Origin: Globodera rostochiensis
Lineage: Eukaryota; Nematoda; Chromadorea; Rhabditida; Heteroderidae
Assembly (NCBI GenBank): GCA_018350325.1
Contig: JAEVLN010000005.1
Coordinates: forward strand, 1,808,142 to 1,872,141
Direction: 5' to 3'
Length of the DNA: 64,000 nt
A program made the translations under genes and the position numbers. The notes under the pieces are model-generated. The model searched no databases, was not told where the DNA came from, and saw only the letters and a program-made list of their open reading frames with translations. This document shows, in pieces, positions 26,982-38,875 of the stretch; positions within the stretch are counted from its first letter, which is position 1; each line of letters starts with the position of its first letter.

Positions 26982-28429
26982 ATGGATAAATATTTGCTCC
27001 AAAAAAATTTAGTGAATGTTCGAAATTTTTCCTATTTTCTCTGTGCATTTGGTTTAAGAAAAATGCTTATACGACAGCAAATGCAATTGGCCTGCCAAAG
27101 CCTTTTGTTGGTTCACGGGGCGGGTGCCAAGCAGTTTCTGCAGGGGCTAATAACCAAAGACATGGAGTGAGTGAGTTAAAAATGTTTTTTTAAAAATTTT
27201 GTTTGTTTTCAGATCTCTCAACAGTGTTCCGTTAGTGTACTCATTTCTGCTCAATGTGAGGGGGCGAATTTTAGCCGATTTCTTCATCTATCGACTTGAC
27301 GGCTCCGATGACGAAACATTTGTTCTCGAGACGGCTCGGGAAAGGGTCGGACTGCTAGAAAAGGCGTTGAGACTCTACCGGTCCGGAAATAATTGCATTT
27401 TCTTTCTAAAATCTCAAAATTTATGGCCGTCTACTTTTCTGTTAGCTGCATTAGTCCTTAAGGAATGTTTGATGTTTTCTACTCAAATTCCGAAGAATGT
27501 ATTAAGTGAAAATTTAGCCATTTTGAATATTCCAAAACAAATCTCTCCCCTCCGAATTTTCTGGGTCCGTTATCCGACAAAATATATATTAGGCTACGCA
27601 AACAGATCGGAATTGAGCCGCTGTTAGACAAATCTGTGCATTTTGGTATCCCCGCCGAGGCTGAGGAAGGAGCGCAAAAAGTTTGCAGAACATTTTTTAA
27701 AATTTGAATTAATTGTTAACCAACCAAAACAAAAAGAATAGCGCCAGCGTTTCAACGGATTGGTTAGCCGACCCGCGAGTGCCCGGTTTTGGCTTCCGCT
27801 CTATTCGAAAGACGGCGAGTGAAATGCAAAGCGATGAAAAGGTTTTTTTTGTGGAAATTTGGTGAAGAAAAACGCATTTTCTTAAAAGGCTTCCGCCTCC
27901 TCCGCGTATTTGCGGCACCGATTGGCCTGGGGTTTGGCCGAAGGAGAGGAAATGGCGGACCAAATTCCGTTGAACATGAACGGCGACATCACCGGGGGGG
28001 TCAGCTTCGAGAAGGGTTTTTCCCCGTCCGTCCGCCCCATTCAAAACAAATAATTCTTTCTTTAAAGGTTGCTACATCGGCCAGGAGCTCGTTGCCCGCA
28101 CGCATTTCACCGGCATTGTCCGCCGTCGGTTAATGCCTTTCCAACCGATCGATCGCGACGTCTCCAGAGATGGCTTTTTGGTGGACGAGCGGGGCAAACG
28201 GCAGGGAAAGGTTTTGGTTTTAACTTATGAAATTTGTATTGTAGATCCTAACCATGTGGTTGGTCTACAGATTATTTGTTCGCACGGTCAGCTTGGTGGT
28301 CTGTGCCTTGCCTCTTTGGACATTATTCCACCGAGCGATAATCAGCCGTCTCCCGTTGTCCGTCTCTTCGATTCCACCGGCGCCTCCGTCGCTGTCCATC
28401 GTCCCAAATGGTGGCCACGTCTCAGCTGA
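26982..28429 (+). CDS. IBA57: IBA57, mitochondrial iron-sulfur cluster assembly factor
   Basis: GcvT-fold, folate-binding-type protein that helps ISCA1/ISCA2 mature [4Fe-4S] clusters in mitochondria. Exons, with approximate edges: 26982-27168, 27213-27379, about 27606-27679, about 27745-27839, 27889-28004, 28068-28208 and a last exon to TGA 28427-28429. Diagnostic matches are LLVHGAGAKQFLQGLITKDM, YSFLLNVRGRILADFFIY, MNGDITGGVSFEKG spliced to CYIGQELVARTHFTG (the conserved K-G-C-Y-I-G-Q-E-L family signature), RRRLMPF, and the end PKWWPRLS, matching the family's C-terminal P-x-WWP. The N-terminus is hydrophobic and basic (FGLRKMLIRQQ), compatible with mitochondrial import. Exon edges in the middle are less certain. 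Confidence 0.88.
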
Positions 28430-28818
28430 CCAAAGAATTTGATGATGAAAGAACCGAATTCTTTGACCTTGAACCCGCCCGTCCAACTCTATTGAAACGC
28501 AATAGTTTATGCCAAGTTGAACAACAGTCTTTGTGTTTGAGTGATTTGTTTATGTGCTTAGTCTGACGAAAAGTGCCTTAAACCTCACAAAGCTAAAAAT
28601 TTTTAGTGTTAAGCACTGATGAGAGTAGAATAATGAGAATTCGAAGAGCCTATTCTTTCTGCTTAACATTAGCCAATCTTTCCTCTCTTGTTGTTTGTTT
28701 AACATTAAAATTTTGAGATTATCGGGTATTGTTTCACTATAAACGGATCAGTGAGCCCATTTCTAAATTAAATTTTAGCAACTAAATTTTAAATAAGTTT
28801 TAGACGACCATTTACAAA
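28430..28818. other. Intergenic, no gene seen
   Basis: About 390 AT-rich bases between IBA57 and TCF25, both on the plus strand. Nothing coding is recognised. It should hold the IBA57 3' end and the TCF25 leader. Confidence 0.6.
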
Positions 28819-31800
28819 ATGGAAGGAAATGAACCGAAGAGCGATGTTGAACCCACCGAAGAGGAGGGGGAGGAAGACTTGGGCCGGTACGTTTTAGGTC
28901 TTTAAATAGTCTTAAATTGATGTGAATTGCCTTACAAATTAGTCGGTCAATTTTTCGTTTGAATCTTTTGGGAGAATGTCCCTTTACATAAATGCCATTT
29001 TATCGTTTACAGAAAAGCGCGCGTGAACAAATTTGCTGTCGCATTTCTTGACATGGAAGACAATGGGCCGCGGTCAAGCAGTACTGGCTCGGAAAATGAG
29101 GCAAAACAAGAAACTTAAAAATTAAATTTTGATCAAACATTCGCAGGAAAATTCAACAAACGAAAAACCGCAAACGCAGGCGAAAAAGGGAGGGAAACCC
29201 AAAAAAAGAAAACGCGCAAAGAAACGACCAAAGACGGGGGAAGACGAGCAATTTCTGGATGAATTTGTTCGCGAATTGTCCATCTCAAAGCCTTCGTCTT
29301 CCGGTGGTTTTTATTACTTATTTTTATAATTATTTTGTTTTTAATTAAAGCTTCAGCGGGACAACAGCAACTTTTAGACACTTCGGTGACATTGGAGACG
29401 CTTTTGAAGGTCTGCGGCGCCGGCCCGGACTTTGATTGGTTTTCTGGGCCCGGGGTTTTTGACTTTCCTGTGCCCAATCTTTCCCAGAAATTCCGCCGAG
29501 AAATTTTTCAATAAATCCGTTCCACGCAGAAAAACGAATTATTTCCGATTTTGTAGTTTGTTTGTTCTATGATCTGTTTTGGTTGATCCAATGTCATTGT
29601 TCAGATTGACTCGCGCTGTTTGGACCCGGACGCGGAGCTGCGGCGCCTGTTGGGCCGAACGTTTGGCGCTGCTGAACAGCGACGGGCACAGCAGCGGCGA
29701 CTGCCGCCGCAATTGGGCGGTGGTCGGCTGACGAAAGCGCGCGCCGATTGGCCACCGCCCAGACAAATCGGCGAGTTTTTTTAGTAATTTATGCCATATG
29801 TATTATTCTATTTTGAGGTTTTTATTTGGCGATCGATGATGAAAAAAAAGAAATTGCTGAGAATGGGGAACAACAAATCCAATGGTTCCGTTTCTGTCAC
29901 AACGAGCAGTACCAGAATCAGCAGCAGCTCTTTTGGATGTGTCAACGACAGATGGACCACGAGGGCATTTTGGTTGGTCAAGTTGAAACATTTAGTAAAT
30001 AAGTGGATTCTCTTGTTCATGCATCTTACAGCATTTATACAATATTAGTGGATTCTCTTGTTCATGCATCTTACAGCATTCATACAATATTAGTGGATTC
30101 TCTTGTTCATGCATCTTACAGCATTTATACAATATTATATCTCATCATTTAAAAAAAAAAGATTTCAGAATGACATTTTGCCTCAAAATCCGTATCATTT
30201 GGACAGCCTTCTGACGCTGGCCGAAGTGCTCAATGTGCAGGAGGATTTTCAGAGGGCGAGGGACGCCATTGGTCGGTTGAAAAATAATAAAATTAAGAGA
30301 ATTTTTTGTCAAATTTTTATTGCATAATGCGGAAAGTCATCCAAGAAAATATCATTTTTGCCTTAAGAACGGGGCATCTTCGCCAGTGAGTCCGTCTTCC
30401 ATTCCAATTTCCAACCATTTTCTCCTCTCCACCGATTGGTTAATTGTTTATAAACATTTTGTTTCATTTTGCCGTGACCGTTTGAATTTTAGGATTACGG
30501 GTGTCGCGAAAATCGGGCCTTTTTTCTGCTGCTTCATCGACACATGCTCAACCAAATTCAACGGCGCTGTTTTCAGACGGCTTTTCAATTTGGCAAAATG
30601 ATTTTTGCCAAGGACCCCTGGGGGGATCCGCTTGGTCTTCTTTTGCTCATCGATTTATTGGCTATTAAGTTAGTCAAACTGAGGCCTTTTTTTTTGCATT
30701 TTGTTTATTAATCCCCCAATTTTAGGGGTCGTTCTCCCGAATTTCTGCTCAACTTTTTTGACCATTACAAAGAGAAACGGCGCTTGGATTTGTTGCCGAA
30801 TTTTCTTTTCTCTCTGCCGTTGGCACATTTGGCACTGTGCGCTAATGAATCGGACGCCAAAATTAAATTAGAGCACGAAAAAAAGGCTGAAAAATGCGTA
30901 TAAATTTTATTTAAATTTTTTTGCAAATTCCCTTATCATTCATTGAACAGCTCGAAGAGGCCCTTCTCCGTTTTCCCTTTGTGCTCGCCCAATTGCTCGA
31001 CCGACTGCAAGTTCAGCCAGACTCCGTCGTCGACTTTAACGCGTATTTGAGCTCAACGGCCATTTATCGGTCGGTATTAACCAAATGTTTTTGGAAAGGA
31101 ATTCCCGCGATTACATTGGCAAATTGTATTTATGATGATGGCTGGTGGGTACCCCACCCCAATTTAATTGCACTCATAAATTAGTGCCGAATTTGTTCTT
31201 TTTTGTAAGATCGCTTCACCACCATGTCTATCTTTGTGTATTTTGGAATAATTTTTAGCTCTTTTTCAGCGAACCCGTCGGTTCCCGACTGCTTGCTCAT
31301 ATTTATGTCCATCACAGCGCCGAGGAGTTATGGCGTGCCAATTTGGCATGGTTAGAGCGTGCCACCCATTTGGCTTTGCCTCGACTGACTGCGCGACGTG
31401 CCGAAATGGACGAATGGGCACAAAAGTGCGGTGCATTTTATCGCTTTTTAGGAAAAATAAAATTTTCTTGAAAGAATGGACGGCCTTTTCAATGGGACGA
31501 TTTTGGGGGTTTCAGCAATTCTGAGCATTAAACGGATTGATCATCTCTAAATTTGTCACTGATTTTTTTTATACAAATTTCATCAGACGAAAGCGCTGTT
31601 TCGTCGGTTTGCCACAAAATGTTGTGCGTCATTGCATTTTGCACGGCATTCGCCCTTCCGATACCCAATTGGCACAACTGCTGGACGACCAAATAGGGCC
31701 GAACATGGTTGCCGACCCGTGCCCACCGAGGTAACCGGAATTCAATCGGAAATCCGAATTTAGACTATAATAAACCTGATAAAAATCGGAATCGTTTTTT

Positions 31801-32224
31801 TCAGCGACACCCGCCGTCAACGGTACGATCCCGCAAATTTGGATGAACTGCTGCAATTGCATGGCATAAACATGGGCCTTGAAGGAGGGAGTGGAGAAGA
31901 TGGCACTCAACCAGGAATTCTTGGCGCCTTTTTGCGCACTTTGCTCCCTGATCAAGAACAGGTGACCAACATTATTTCCCATTTCAAGCTGATACAAGAG
32001 CCAAAACGGGGCACATGCATATTCAATGCTAAAAAAAGTAATGTATTGTTTTTAAAATGAAGGCCCGGTTGGAATTATTGCTGCAGACAGTGCGCCAACG
32101 GTTTGGCACTGACGGTGGAAGAGGCGGCGGCGGCACACAGACGGAGGAAGCGGCGCCGGCTGCGGCCACAGAGGAGGAGCGACGACGGCATGACGATGGG
32201 CGAAACGATGAAAACGAACAATGA
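28819..32224 (+). CDS. TCF25: TCF25 (NULP1/Rqc1), ribosome quality control component
   Basis: Orthologue of TCF25/Rqc1, which acts with the Listerin/NEMF ribosome quality control complex on stalled 60S subunits. It opens MEGNEPKSDVEPTEEEGEED, then a basic Lys-rich stretch (KPKKRKRAKKRPK) as in the family. Family blocks in order: RCLDPDAELRRLLGRTFGAA and the Gln/Arg-rich segment; the block with EQYQNQQQLFWMCQRQMDHE; NPYHLDSLLTLAEVLNVQED; NRAFFLLLHRHMLNQIQRRC; DPLGLLLLIDLLAI; RLDLLPNFLFSLPLAHLALC; EEALLRFPFVLAQLLDRLQV; LDELLQLHGINMGLEGG; LGAFLRTLLPDQEQ; and an acidic/Ala tail ending NDENEQ. Introns are short except one holding a three-copy 48-base repeat. The second intron probably uses a GC donor (GAG/GCAAAA at 29101). 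Confidence 0.9.
29983..30140 (+). repeat. Three-copy repeat in a TCF25 intron
   Basis: Three near-perfect units of about 48 bases (GTGGATTCTCTTGTTCATGC, ATCTTACAG, CATTTATACAATATTA). The region starts at the real donor: the exon ends ACATTTA/GTAAATAAGTGGATTC, and each unit ends CATTTATACAATATTAGTGGATTC, a diverged copy of that junction. Each unit also holds CTTACAG, an acceptor-like site. The real acceptor is further on (AGATTTCAG/AATGACATT at about 30169). Confidence 0.85.
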
Positions 32225-32440
32225 TCAGTGATCAAATTTTTGATCGAAGTGTTTATTGAAAGATTCTAAGTGTTATTTCGTTCATATATATATGATCAAA
32301 AATGAATTCGGCCTATAAATTCCGCTTTGTAATGAATTCATTGTTAAATTCATTATCTTCTTTGGCGTTGTTGAACTTTGCCATCAACAAAAAAATATCG
32401 AAAATTTTTGCTTGAAATGAATGGGCGTTTTCAGCTCCAG

Positions 32441-34294
32441 ATGGATGCACAAATCTTGCGCCTTTTAAATGAACACCCGGAGGATGGACTTAGCAATGCG
32501 CGACTTCTTCAAGGTGTACGGAGAGGGGGGGGGGGGGGGTCAATTATTTTATATGAAAGATCTTTTCTGTCATTCTTGCACAAAATGGTAATAATTGGAA
32601 TCGCTGATTCAGAGGTCAGTAACAGCGCAACTCCGGATGACACCGACGAGTCGCCGTCCTCCGTCACTGAACAGCTCGGCTCGGCCATCAACCGGCTGTT
32701 GGCGCAGGGGACGATCGAAATGTTGCGGGAGACGACGACGGGCGAAGCGGCGGGCGGAGGGGCGGGATTCATTCTGCGGCTGAAGCGGGGCAGTCAATTG
32801 TCCAATGCCAGCCCGGAGGAGCAATTGGTCGGTCCGTATTCCTCCTCGATGTTTTTGATAGGTTAAAAAGGGTGGACTTGCAGCTTTCCATTCAATCTGT
32901 TGTTTGGAGGTCTGCACTCTTTTTTATAAATTCAAATCACCAATAATCCCCCCCCCCACACAATACAGGTGTTCTCCATCATTGAGGAGTCGCAACGAAT
33001 GGGCGTTTGGATCCGCGACATTCGTGAACGTTCAGGCCTGAACGAAGTGCAGCTTAGGCGACTGCTTAAGGCACTCGAGCAGAGGAAATTGGTGCGCAGC
33101 ATTAAAGCGGCCGGCACCACAAAAAAGACGTAAAATCCCAAAAAAAAAAGCGGCTAAGTTTTCAAAATTAGGCCATGAGATTGCCTCGGAATTTATTTTC
33201 TTAAACAAATTTTAATGGAATTTGATTTTCGGGAATGGAAGCATCACAAAACATAGAAAGAAAGCTTTTTCAGTTACATTTTGTCCTCTTTGGAGGCTGA
33301 CGATACGCTGACCGGCGGCACTTTTTACTCGGACCAGCAGCTCGATTCGGAGTTTGTTCAAACACTGCTCCACGTCTGCGTCAATTGGTTGCTGGTGGGT
33401 GAAGAATTTTATTTGAAATTAATATATTCAAATCGGCATTTTGAATTTCATCAAACCAAACATTTTTTTAAATTTTGACTCATTTTTTAACAAAGCGTTT
33501 AATTTTTATATTTTTGGTGTTTCCTCTTTTTGTGTAGCAACGACGTCGCACGGCTGAAGAAAAACACCCTGACGATTCGTTTGCTCAGCGGGATGCATCC
33601 TTCGTGGAATCGGACGAAGTGACGACCTCTTCCCCCCTTTTCTGTGAAGGCGAAGCATTGGGGTCCTTAATATTTGAACTCGAAACTTCTGATCGGACTT
33701 GGGGACCGATCAAGATTTCGATCGAGAATCTTGATCTCTATTCGGAACCGATCAAAACATTTTGTTTGTTCGTGAATCAAAAGACAACCCGAATGCACTG
33801 ATCACAATCATCGCAAACATTTTTATGAACGCCAATACTTTGCCTTTTTCACATAAAGCCTTCAAACGAATTTTATACAATTTTGAGGTTGCCCGTTACA
33901 TTCACGAGAAAGGCCTTTGTCGGATCCAGTTAGGCGTCGCGGACGTGGAGAGGCAGGCATACCCAAAAAAACAAAATAAATTTTCCCAATTTTCAGTGTT
34001 TTGGACATTGGCGTGCTGGACGGTAAAATTGAGAAGCGGTTAAACCACACATACCGGTGCGAAATATATAAATAGTAATTTTAATAAACAAATTCTGCAC
34101 ATTTTTTGGAGCGGCAATTTTTAATTTGCCCCCCCCCCATTTTGAGTGCCATTCGGAAGCAACAGCTCCGTCCCTCCCCGTTGGCGTCGGTGCCCTGTCT
34201 TCAGTGTCCGGTCAGCGCCGAGTGCACTCCCGGCTTGGGCCGACTAATCTCGCCCGAAAATTGCGAATACTTCCGACTGCATTTTGATCTGTGA
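32441..34294 (+). CDS. POLR3F: RNA polymerase III subunit RPC6 (POLR3F/RPC34)
   Basis: Winged-helix subunit of the Pol III RPC3/6/7 heterotrimer that helps TFIIIB recruitment and promoter opening. The ATG at 32441 is preferred because GTTTTCAGCTCCAG precedes it; an in-frame ATG at 32417 is also possible. Blocks: MDAQILRLLNEHPEDGLSNA; a first winged helix with QLGSAINRLLAQGTIEMLRE; a second with IIEESQRMGVWIRDIRERSG and LLKALEQRKLVRSIKAAGTT; TLTGGTFYSDQQLDSEFVQT; ARYIHEKGLCRIQLGVADVE; VLDIGVLDGKIEKRLNHTYR; and the C-terminal Cys cluster CLQCPVSAECTPG with a further ENC, the [4Fe-4S] ligands known for this subunit. It ends FRLHFDL. A G-run of about 13 at 32525 lies in the first intron. Confidence 0.9.
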
Positions 34295-34643
34295 TCTTTT
34301 TGTGTTTTGGCCGGGAAAGAGAAAGGGGGGGGGGCGGGCGTTGAATTATTTAATTATCCAAGAAAAAGTTTTTTTCGTTGAATGATTTAAACAATGAACA
34401 ATTGTTTTGCCGACTTATTCCCCGCCCCCTCCAACCATTTGCTTGATGTTCTCATTTCTGTCTTATTTATACATTTTATCTTTTTGTTACGTTTAAATTT
34501 GTTAATTCAAAAAAGAAGAGATTAAAAGAAATGTATCCATTTTTTATTTTCTGTTTTTTCTTATAAAAAAGTTCAAATGCGATTTATACATATTTATTAT
34601 TGTTATTTTGTTTTAACAATTCGAACAGTTTCAATTTGAAAGA
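34295..34643. other. Intergenic, no gene seen
   Basis: Some 350 AT-rich bases between RPC6 and MRPL17, both plus strand, with a G-run at 34325. No coding segment is recognised. Confidence 0.6.
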
Positions 34644-35435
34644 ATGTCAACGCATCGTTTGCTTCCGTCCCTTCCGCGCATAAAAGTGCCAATTGGGCGT
34701 CGGCCGCAACGGCTGAAGACTCCGTTCATGCAAAACCCGCGGGGGCACATGGAAGTGCTGCGCAAATTGGTGAACAGAGTGTTCAGGGAGGAGCGATGCG
34801 AGTTCAAATACAACCGGGCGGAGGAGTGCCGTCAATACGTGGAGAGGGTCCGTTTTGGCAGGGAAATGCCTTTTTCTGAATATTTTTGAGCAAAGAACAA
34901 ATATTGTATAATTGCAGAAATTCGCCAAATTTTATTTTCCGGGGGGGCTGAGGGTATGGCTTCCTTCACTCGTCCCTAACTACTCCCTTTGAACTGCTTT
35001 ATGCCTTTAGCTGATCCAACTCGGCGTCTACCGAGGCCCGGACTGCGAATACACAGCGGAAATGTTCCGTTGGTGGTTCATTGAGCAGGATCTAATCGAC
35101 AAAATGTGGTCCATCGTAGTGCCCCGTTTTGCGCACTATCCGATCGACGAGTCGTACACCGACATCTACCGACTGCCAACCATTCGACTTAAAACGAGAG
35201 TCAACAAAGAGACCGTCTTCTGGAGCCGTTACTCAATTGCTGTTCTCGAGCTGAAAGGTCGCGCATTCTCTGTTCCGGGGACGGGTCGAAACCTTTCGAG
35301 ACTAAAAGATCAGCCTCCAGTGAAATGTCATTCTCTCCCGCTTTAGAAAATCCGTTTCCGCCGATGGCTGAAATGGAGGAAATGCGCAAGACGAATCTCT
35401 TAGAATTTGTGAAGAAAGAATTGAGAACGCACTGA
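34644..35435 (+). CDS. MRPL17: Mitochondrial ribosomal protein bL17m (MRPL17)
   Basis: Large-subunit mitoribosome protein. The first exon reads LPRIKVPIGRRPQRL, then HMEVLRKLVNRVFREERCEF and the AEECRQYVER helix, the bL17 core pattern (G-x-R-x2, L-R-x-L-V, R-E-x-R). A short exon follows (KFAKFYFPGGLR), then LIQLGVYRGPDCEYTAEMFR and PRFAHYPIDESYTDIYRLPT, typical of the animal mitochondrial extension, and a last exon ending LLEFVKKELRTH. Four exons, plus strand, stop at 35433-35435. The N-terminus has basic residues and no acidic ones over the first 17 positions, compatible with import. Confidence 0.85.
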
Positions 35436-35883
35436 TCATCGCCATGATTTTTTCAAAAAATCACTAGAAATTACATATAAGTCTGTCTGTTTACTTTACG
35501 CTTTACCATTATCATAAAAGAACCCGAAAAGTAACGTTTCAAACTTGTCGACGCCAAAGCGATTCCGACCGTTTCGAATGGTATCGAAAAGTGATTTGGT
35601 TAACTTTGAAAGAAGTTATAACGATTTGAAAAAGGAACGAGTTTAAACTGAAACTTCCAGAAAAAATGACATTTGCCATTTTAAAAGGGCAATTTGGCTC
35701 TGAGCCTGACATCAACCCGTTTTTTTCATTGGCACACCGTTTCGTTATTTTGGGGGACGTTTCGACGCCAGTTAAAATTTTGGGTTTTTACATGGAGCAA
35801 GAAGTAATATGGATCGGAAAATAGCGAAATAGACGTTTGAGCTAGAAAAGCCAAATCGACTAGCTTTCGCTTGATAAAAAGGC
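35436..35883. other. Intergenic, no gene seen
   Basis: About 450 bases of AT-rich sequence between MRPL17 and the left target-site duplication of the foldback element at 35884. Nothing coding is recognised. Confidence 0.5.
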
Positions 35884-36829
35884 CGAAAGGGCGGGAAAGG
35901 TACGTTTTGGTCCCGCCGTTTTGGTCCCGCCGTTTTGGTCCCACCGTTTTGGTCCCGTTCAGTTTGGTCCCGGCCGTTTTGGTCCCGGGTACGTTTTGGT
36001 CCCACCGTTTTGGTCCCGGGTTTGTTTTGGTCCCAAACATTTTTTCCATAAAAAATGATGTCAAACAAATCTGAAACCGTCACAAATAGTATTTTTATTA
36101 TCAAAAGATGAATTTGAATTAACGCCTACTTCCAGGCATTATGTTTCAAATAAATAAGCATATCAATTCACCTGTTGAACGTTTTATCTTTCCTTATTTT
36201 TTGAAATGCTGAATAAAGATCTTTTGTTTTAGAATTTACTATGGAAAATCAGCAAATTTTAACAAAAAGAGACAACGAAAAAATTGCCTATGAAGGCCAC
36301 ACATTTACTTTTCACAAAATGAACGCGTGCATTTTTCATGCACACACCCAACTATCTGGCACTTTATCAATGTGCTGAGAACTGAACAAAAGTCAAGGGA
36401 TGCCGATTTTGCCGTTTCGTGATGGGAGAAGAGCCGCCAAAAAAAGCTGAAAAATTTCGCAGGGCGGATGCACAGATATCTCCCGACTGGTCGAACGATA
36501 TGATCTACTTTTCTCATTATCCCAGAAAACCTCCTTTATTTTTTTCCGGTTATGATTTTCTCAATTTGTAAATCTTATTTTTGTTATTCTAATCAACAAC
36601 TGACTTACGGGACTGTTTTTCGAGTGTTATAAATGGTTGCCTATTTGTGACGGTTTCAGATTTGTTTGACATCATTTTTTATGGAAAAAATGTTTGGGAC
36701 CAAAACGTACCCGGGACCAAAACGGCCGGGACCAAACTGATCGGGACCAAAACGGTGGGACCAAAACGGCGGGACCAAAACGGCGGGACCAAAACGGCGG
36801 GACCAAAACGATACCCACTCGAAAGGGCG
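35884..36829. mobile_element. Mutator-like foldback element with tandem-repeat termini and 10-bp TSD
   Basis: Direct repeat CGAAAGGGCG occurs at 35884-35893 and 36820-36829, flanking a 926-base element. The ends are long inverted repeats (about 195 and 177 bases). Each begins with an array of about 15-nt units (CGTTTTGGTCCCGC type) and continues into shared unique sequence: CAAACATTTTTTCCATAAAA, then ATGATGTCAAACAAATCTGA. The 450-550-base centre is not repeated. A perfect 10-bp target-site duplication and long terminal inverted repeats fit the Mutator superfamily. There is no transposase, so the element is non-autonomous. A degenerate FLYWCH-like segment lies in the centre. The superfamily assignment is inference; the TSD and inverted repeats are directly visible. 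Confidence 0.82.
36241..36378 (+). pseudogene. Possible FLYWCH zinc-finger relic inside the foldback element
   Basis: Plus-frame sequence ILTKRDNEKIAYEGHTFTFH followed by MNACIFHAHT resembles a FLYWCH finger (K-L-x-Y-x-G-x-x-F then C-x-x-x-x-H-T), but the central aromatic and WRC segment is missing and a stop follows soon. FLYWCH fingers occur in Mutator-like transposases and in nematode regulators derived from them. This could be a deleted remnant of the parent transposon's ORF. The similarity is short, so this is tentative. Confidence 0.35.
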
Positions 36830-37067
36830 CCTGCGGCAACCGGAACGTCCCTGGCGCCGAAACGTCAGCGTCGAAACGGCCCGCTCCCATTTGCTTCGTG
36901 GCTTGGCTTAACATTTTATTCAAACGGTTAATTGTGCAATTAATTGTAGACTTTCTGTCAATTTTTGTTTTCAATGATTTAATTGTTAGAATCTTTCCTT
37001 TATTCTTTGATCTTAAATTAAGGAAATTTAAAAACGTTCAAAAAGGTAAAAAAATTTCGGTAGAGCA
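36830..37067. other. Flank between the foldback element and ARL1
   Basis: Contains CTGGCGCCGAAACGTC and GTCGAAACGG at 36855-36885, single copies of motifs that form the array at 39.9 kb. The rest is AT-rich. No gene is recognised before the ARL1 start. Confidence 0.5.
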
Positions 37068-37957
<890 letters not shown>

Positions 37958-38665
37958 TCGCAAATGCACATTTAATTTATTCTCTGAGTTCCCAACTTTC
38001 TGTTTCAAATTACGATCAGTCAAAGTAGAATAGACAAAAACTGGGCTAAATTCAAAAAAGATTCTGCTCTTATAGTATAAGCCTTTATTAAACTCTTCGA
38101 GACAAAAAAGCACAAAGCCTACTTTGGGGCTCTGTTTATTCTCCTTATTTATTCCCCCTGGGGTTGTTCATTGAGTGTCCGTTCGGCAAACATTTTGGAC
38201 GAGTGCATGTTTTACTTTAGAACAAATTTCATTGGTTGTTTCTAGTTCTGGGCCTGCTTGAACAACCCCAATTCCCAACCTATAAAGTCTATGCGTGCGT
38301 CATAATTGTGATGTGAAAGGGGTTGCTTTTATTTTAACAGAATTGGATTAATGTCACACATTTTGAAAATGGTTATCTGCCCAGATCCTCCTTAAATTTT
38401 CTAATTTAATTTCTAGGTATTTAGCAACAAAATATCGTCGAATTGTTTTTTTATACACTAACTTGGACGACCTTATTTTAATGTTATTTTGTGATTGTGA
38501 TTTTTATTTACATAAATTATTGCTTTCTTCGAAATGATGAATACAAAAAATGCGTTAAAATTAAATGTTTATTTATTTAAAATTGAAGCGAAAGCCGATT
38601 AAATGGCATTTTTCCTTAAGAAATTTCTCTTTAAGTTAGCAAAGCAAAGAATTATTATCTGTTCA
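37958..38665. other. Intergenic, no gene seen
   Basis: About 700 AT-rich bases between ARL1 and ATP synthase epsilon. No coding segment or repeat is recognised. Confidence 0.55.
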
Positions 38666-38875
38666 ATGGCACTGTGGCGTGACATCGGCCTCACATACAC
38701 GCGATACTCTCAGGTAAAAAAGGAGGAGCCAAAAGGGCAAAATGAATTTGTTCGACAGGTCGCGGCTTCGGCGTTGCGCGAATGTTTGAAGGGCGGCGGC
38801 ACGGCCGACACGAGGAAGGCGGCTGAGATGAAAGTCACCCACTGGGAGGGGGGCAAACAGAAAAAGACGGAATGA
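38666..38875 (+). CDS. ATP5F1E: Mitochondrial ATP synthase epsilon subunit
   Basis: Small subunit of the F1 central stalk. Two exons: 38666-38713 (MALWRDIGLTYTRYSQ) and 38759-38875 (VAASALRECLKGG onwards), giving a 54-residue protein ending GGKQKKTE. The W-R-x-x-G-L-x-Y-x-R-Y-S-Q start and the A-A-x-x-x-R-x-x-L-K block are the hallmark of the family, which is normally 50-60 residues. The 45-base intron (GTAAAA to CGACAG) is a multiple of three and has no stop, so an unspliced message would still be translatable with a 15-residue insertion. The ATG of this start, not the upstream in-frame ATG at 38603, fits the family, whose members keep the N-terminus. Confidence 0.9.
   Translation: MALWRDIGLTYTRYSQVKKEEPKGQNEFVRQVAASALRECLKGGGTADTRKAAEMKVTHWEGGKQKKTE

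Noticed and set aside
27199..27627. 142-codon open frame in IBA57.
   Set aside because: It reads through an intron after ALRLYR; the conserved continuation starts at about 27606.
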